Source of the DNA: Pseudomonas triclosanedens
GTDB lineage: Bacteria > Pseudomonadota > Gammaproteobacteria > Pseudomonadales > Pseudomonadaceae
DNA length: 64,000 nucleotides
Assembly: GCF_026686735.1 (NCBI RefSeq)
Contig: NZ_CP113432.1
Location: forward strand, 4,949,001-5,013,000
Reading direction: 5' to 3'
The translations under genes were made by a program, and so were the position numbers. How positions within the stretch are numbered: the stretch's first letter is position 1; each line of letters begins with the position of its first letter. Below the pieces are notes generated by a model. That model searched no databases and was not told the DNA's origin. It saw only the letters and a list, made by a program, of their open reading frames with translations. Shown in pieces: positions 61,253 through 64,000 of the stretch.

Positions 61253-62819
61253 CGCCAGCGTCGCCATCCGCCCGCGCAGCCCGTGGGAAGCGCTGGACCT
61301 CGGCATCCTCCTGTCACGCCGCCACGCCGGAATATTGATGGCTAGCTGGGCACTGGTCAGCCTGCCGGTGTTCGTCCTGCTCAGCGCACTGCTGTGGAAC
61401 CATTCGAGCTGGGCGATCCTGCTGTTCTGGTGGCTCAAACCGGCGTTCGAACGCCTGCCGCTGTACATCCTGTCGCGCGCGCTGTTCAACGATGCACCGA
61501 CACTGAAACAGGCCCTGCGCGCCTTCCCCGGCCTGCTCCGCAACCAGTTGCTGCCCAGCCTGCTATGGCGCCGCTTCAGCCCCACGCGCAGCTTCGATCT
61601 GCCGGTGCTGCAGCTCGAAGAACTGAAGGGCCAGGCGCGCAGCCAGCGCCTTGTCGTGCTCGGCCAGCGCAATGCAGGCGGCGCCGGCTGGCTCACCGTA
61701 GTCGGCCTGCTGTTCGAACTGGCACTGTGGCTCGGACTCTCGGCGCTGCTATATCTGCTGCTGCCACAGCAGTGGGTCTCGGACTGGAAATGGCAGTCGC
61801 TGGTCAGCATCGCCCAGACCGAATGGGTGTGGGTGGAGCATCTGAGCAACCTGCTCTACGCCCTGTTGCTGATCGTCTGGGAGCCCGTCTATGTCGCCTG
61901 CGGCTTCACCCTTTACCTGAATCGTCGCACCGAGCTGGAAGCCTGGGATGTCGAACTGGTCTTCCGCCGCCTGCGCCAACGCCTGATCGGCAGTGCGTAT
62001 GCCCTGCTGCTGGTTATTGCCGCCTGCCTCGCGCCGCTGCCAGGCACCTCCGCATGGGCAGCCACCGCTAGTCAGAGCTGCCCACTGCCCGACCAGAACC
62101 CCGATGGGCCCCAAGCCCCGCGTCTGCTGAACCAGGCCTTGACCAGCGACCAGTCTCGTCACGAAGTGGACGCGATTCTCGGCGCACCGCCCTTCCGCAA
62201 TAGCAACACAGTCACCCGCTGGCGGCTGACCGATCCCAAGGAAGCCAAGAGCAAGCCCCAGAACTCCAGCCAGGACCAGAGCCTGAAGGAATTCTTCGAT
62301 GCGCTGGAACACTGGCAGGTTTTCAAGTCCCTCGCCCAGATCATCGAAGTGCTGCTATGGGGCACGCTGCTCAGTGTCATCGTGCTGCTGGTGTGGCGAT
62401 ACCGTCAGTGGCTAGTGCTGTTCGCCGGCCGCATTGGCCTGCCGCAAAGTCCGCGACGAGAAGTGCCAAGCGTCCTGTTCGGCCTCGAACTCGCACCGCA
62501 AAGCCTGCCCGACGACGTCGCCAGCGAGGCCGAGCGCCTGTGGGACGAACAGCCGCGCGCCGCGCTGGGGCTGCTTTACCGCGCCCTGCTGAGCCGGCTG
62601 CTGCATGACTTCCGCATGCCGTTGCGCGACTCCACCACCGAGGGTGAAGTGCTGGCGCAAGTCGACGACCTCGACAACCCGCCGCTGGCCCGCTTTGCCC
62701 ATGCGCTGACCCTGCAATGGCAGGCACTCGCCTACGGCCATCGACCGCCGCAGGAAGGTCTGAAGCAACGCCTGTGCGGTGAGTGGCGCAACCTGTTCGG
62801 CAACGAGGTACGCGCATGA
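61239..62819 (+). CDS. DUF4129 membrane protein
   Basis: A 526-residue protein. The first 240 residues hold several helices, a periplasmic stretch follows after a second hydrophobic segment (AYALLLVIAACLAPLPGT). A further helix lies near residue 370 (LLWGTLLSVIVLLVWRY). The C-terminal DUF4129 domain (about 420-520) includes EAERLWDEQPRAALGLLYRA. This domain is related to the transglutaminase-associated DUF4129. It overlaps both neighbours, so it is cotranslated with them. Confidence 0.8.
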   Translation: MRLTDASVAIRPRSPWEALDLGILLSRRHAGILMASWALVSLPVFVLLSALLWNHSSWAILLFWWLKPAFERLPLYILSRALFNDAPTLKQALRAFPGLLRNQLLPSLLWRRFSPTRSFDLPVLQLEELKGQARSQRLVVLGQRNAGGAGWLTVVGLLFELALWLGLSALLYLLLPQQWVSDWKWQSLVSIAQTEWVWVEHLSNLLYALLLIVWEPVYVACGFTLYLNRRTELEAWDVELVFRRLRQRLIGSAYALLLVIAACLAPLPGTSAWAATASQSCPLPDQNPDGPQAPRLLNQALTSDQSRHEVDAILGAPPFRNSNTVTRWRLTDPKEAKSKPQNSSQDQSLKEFFDALEHWQVFKSLAQIIEVLLWGTLLSVIVLLVWRYRQWLVLFAGRIGLPQSPRREVPSVLFGLELAPQSLPDDVASEAERLWDEQPRAALGLLYRALLSRLLHDFRMPLRDSTTEGEVLAQVDDLDNPPLARFAHALTLQWQALAYGHRPPQEGLKQRLCGEWRNLFGNEVRA

Positions 62820-64000
62820 AGCGTCCCTACGTTGCGCTGATCACCGCCGCCGTCCTGCTCATGCTGGGCGCAGTGGGCTACTACCTCTATACCCATCTCA
62901 AACCGTACCCGGAGACCGTCGAACTCGGCCCGTCCCCGGAAGTTCGCGCCAACGCCTACCTGGCCGCGGAAACCTACCTGCGCGGGCGCGGCCTGAAGGT
63001 CAGCACCGCCAAGGGCCTGGAAGGGCTGGATCGGTTGCCGAGCGAAGGCCAGACCCTGATCCTGCTGGGCAGCCGCGAAAACCTCACACCGGCCCAGAGC
63101 AGCCGGCTGCTCGATTGGGCGTCCCGCGGCGGACGCCTGATAGTGACCGCCGAGCGGCTGTGGGACGAGGACCAGGGCAAGAGCGGCGACCTGCTGCTCG
63201 ACCGCCTGGGCGTCCAGCAATTCCTCACCGAAGACCTCGACAAGGACCAGGAAAAAGACGGCCCTCCGGCCAAGGACGCTGGCGCGGACGAAGCCAGCCA
63301 CACCGACACCGAGGAGCCGACAGAGCCTCTGGAAGAATCGTCTGGCAATGCCGAGGAAGACGATCCCTACCCGCTGCTGACCAAACTCTACCTGGAAAAC
63401 GAACGGGCACCGGCCTACATCGACTTCGACACCGACTACCACCTGTTCGACTCGAAGAACCTCGCCTACGCCTGGGCCAACAGCTCCGACTCCACCCACC
63501 TGCTGCAACTGCAGCATGGCAAGGGTCTGGTCACCGTGCTTACCGACAACTGGATCTGGCAGAACGACCAGCTCAGCGACTACGACAACGCCTGGCTGCT
63601 CTGGTACCTGACCCAGGACAGCGCCGTCACCCTGGTCTACCGCGCCGACGGTGAAAGCCTCGCCACCCTGCTTGGCCGCTACTTCCCCCACGCCCTGGTC
63701 GCCCTCGCCCTGCTCATTGCCCTGACGCTCTGGCGCCAGGGACTGCGCCAAGGCCCGCTGCAATCCAGTCCAGTCCCCGGACGCCGGCAACTGGAAGAAC
63801 ATCTGCGCGCCGGCGCCGACTTCGTTCTCCGCCAGCGTGGCCAGATCGCCCTGTTGCAAGGTCTGCAGCGCGACATCCTGCGCCGCGCACGGCAGCGCCA
63901 GCCCGGTTTCGAACGCCTGCCGGTCGCCGAACAATGGCAAACGCTCGGCCGCATGACGCGGCTGCCGGTCACCGCCATCAGCCAGGCCATGCGCCCCTAC
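62816..64000 (+). CDS. DUF4350 domain protein, 3' end cut off
   Basis: The first 395 residues of a membrane-anchored protein. A signal-anchor (ALITAAVLLMLGAVGYYLY, residues 7-25) is followed by a DUF4350 domain in which TLILLGSRENLTPAQSSRLL and WASRGGRLIVTAERLW form a Rossmann-like GATase1-type fold. An Asp/Glu-rich linker (about residues 138-185) interrupts it. A second helix (LVALALLIALTLW) comes near residue 300. The ATG overlaps the DUF4129 stop. The operon should continue beyond the window with MoxR and DUF58 genes if it follows the usual order. Confidence 0.8.
   Translation, partial: MKRPYVALITAAVLLMLGAVGYYLYTHLKPYPETVELGPSPEVRANAYLAAETYLRGRGLKVSTAKGLEGLDRLPSEGQTLILLGSRENLTPAQSSRLLDWASRGGRLIVTAERLWDEDQGKSGDLLLDRLGVQQFLTEDLDKDQEKDGPPAKDAGADEASHTDTEEPTEPLEESSGNAEEDDPYPLLTKLYLENERAPAYIDFDTDYHLFDSKNLAYAWANSSDSTHLLQLQHGKGLVTVLTDNWIWQNDQLSDYDNAWLLWYLTQDSAVTLVYRADGESLATLLGRYFPHALVALALLIALTLWRQGLRQGPLQSSPVPGRRQLEEHLRAGADFVLRQRGQIALLQGLQRDILRRARQRQPGFERLPVAEQWQTLGRMTRLPVTAISQAMRPY

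Noticed and set aside
1..64000. CRISPR arrays, insertion sequences, prophage genes, tRNA or rRNA genes
   Set aside because: I looked for repeat-spacer patterns, transposase or integrase motifs, and tRNA T-loop signatures and found none; the only repeat noted is the REP-like pair near 40.7 kb.

Overview
The window is about 64 kb of GC-rich chromosomal DNA from a Pseudomonas of the P. aeruginosa / P. nitroreducens type. The evidence is MvaT (an H-NS-like protein restricted to pseudomonads), a PA4642-type family protein, OruR, the ackA-pta / slyD neighbourhood and the upp-uraA / hpt arrangement. Gene order was compared with P. aeruginosa PAO1 from memory, not by search. The window looks like four PAO1-like blocks placed side by side: a PA08xx-like block (about 4.4-17.6 kb), a PA392x-like catabolic block (17.6-29.4 kb), a PA4626-PA4647-like block (30.6-54.1 kb) and a PA4313-PA4321-like block (55.3 kb to the end). 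I found no phage genes, insertion sequences, CRISPR arrays, tRNAs or rRNAs.

Region by region. (1) 0-5.7 kb: a 3'-truncated DegV protein, a TetR regulator with an Old Yellow Enzyme and repeated putative operators, a LysR regulator divergent from a tautomerase, a nitroreductase and a glutathione peroxidase. (2) 5.9-17.6 kb: slyD, a small DUF3565 protein translated into ackA, then pta (acetate overflow), a PlsC-type acyltransferase, an OmpA-like lipoprotein, a metallo-beta-lactamase-fold hydrolase, oruR, a PF10118 protein, an alpha/beta hydrolase with a nearby TetR regulator, and a secreted unknown. (3) 17.6-29.4 kb: a MalT-like LuxR regulator, DUF1329 and DUF1302 envelope proteins, an AlkK-like acyl-CoA ligase, a thiolase, an MFS carrier and an AraC regulator. 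This is probably an uptake-and-activation route for a hydrophobic carboxylic acid, with Crc/Hfq-type motifs in the mRNAs and a long palindrome between the ligase and the thiolase. (4) 30.6-44.6 kb: hprA, DUF1835, rsmC, lysP, a yybP-ykoY manganese riboswitch before a UPF0016 manganese exporter, a SnoaL-like protein, an epimerase, an M48 lipoprotein protease, a chemoreceptor, a degenerate SRAP protein, tiny cysteine-rich proteins, an acyltransferase and a YajG lipoprotein.

(5) 44.6-54.1 kb: an 805-bp gene-poor leader, mqo, several small conserved unknowns, a LysR regulator and an aldehyde dehydrogenase, then the purine/pyrimidine salvage set wbuC-like, hpt // upp-uraA, with a T7 tract in the upp leader. 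(6) 54.3-64 kb: a flippase-like LPG-synthase-TM protein, a 58-aa unknown, purU, mvaT (AT-rich promoter), sbcB, and a tightly overlapping membrane operon (unknown membrane protein, RDD, SpoIIM, DUF4129, DUF4350). That operon runs off the window and in other bacteria usually continues into MoxR and DUF58 genes; it is the least understood multi-gene system here.

Most transcription units are closed by strong GC-rich hairpins flanked by A and T runs, many of them shared by convergent genes. Almost all long antisense reading frames are by-products of the high third-position GC and were ignored.
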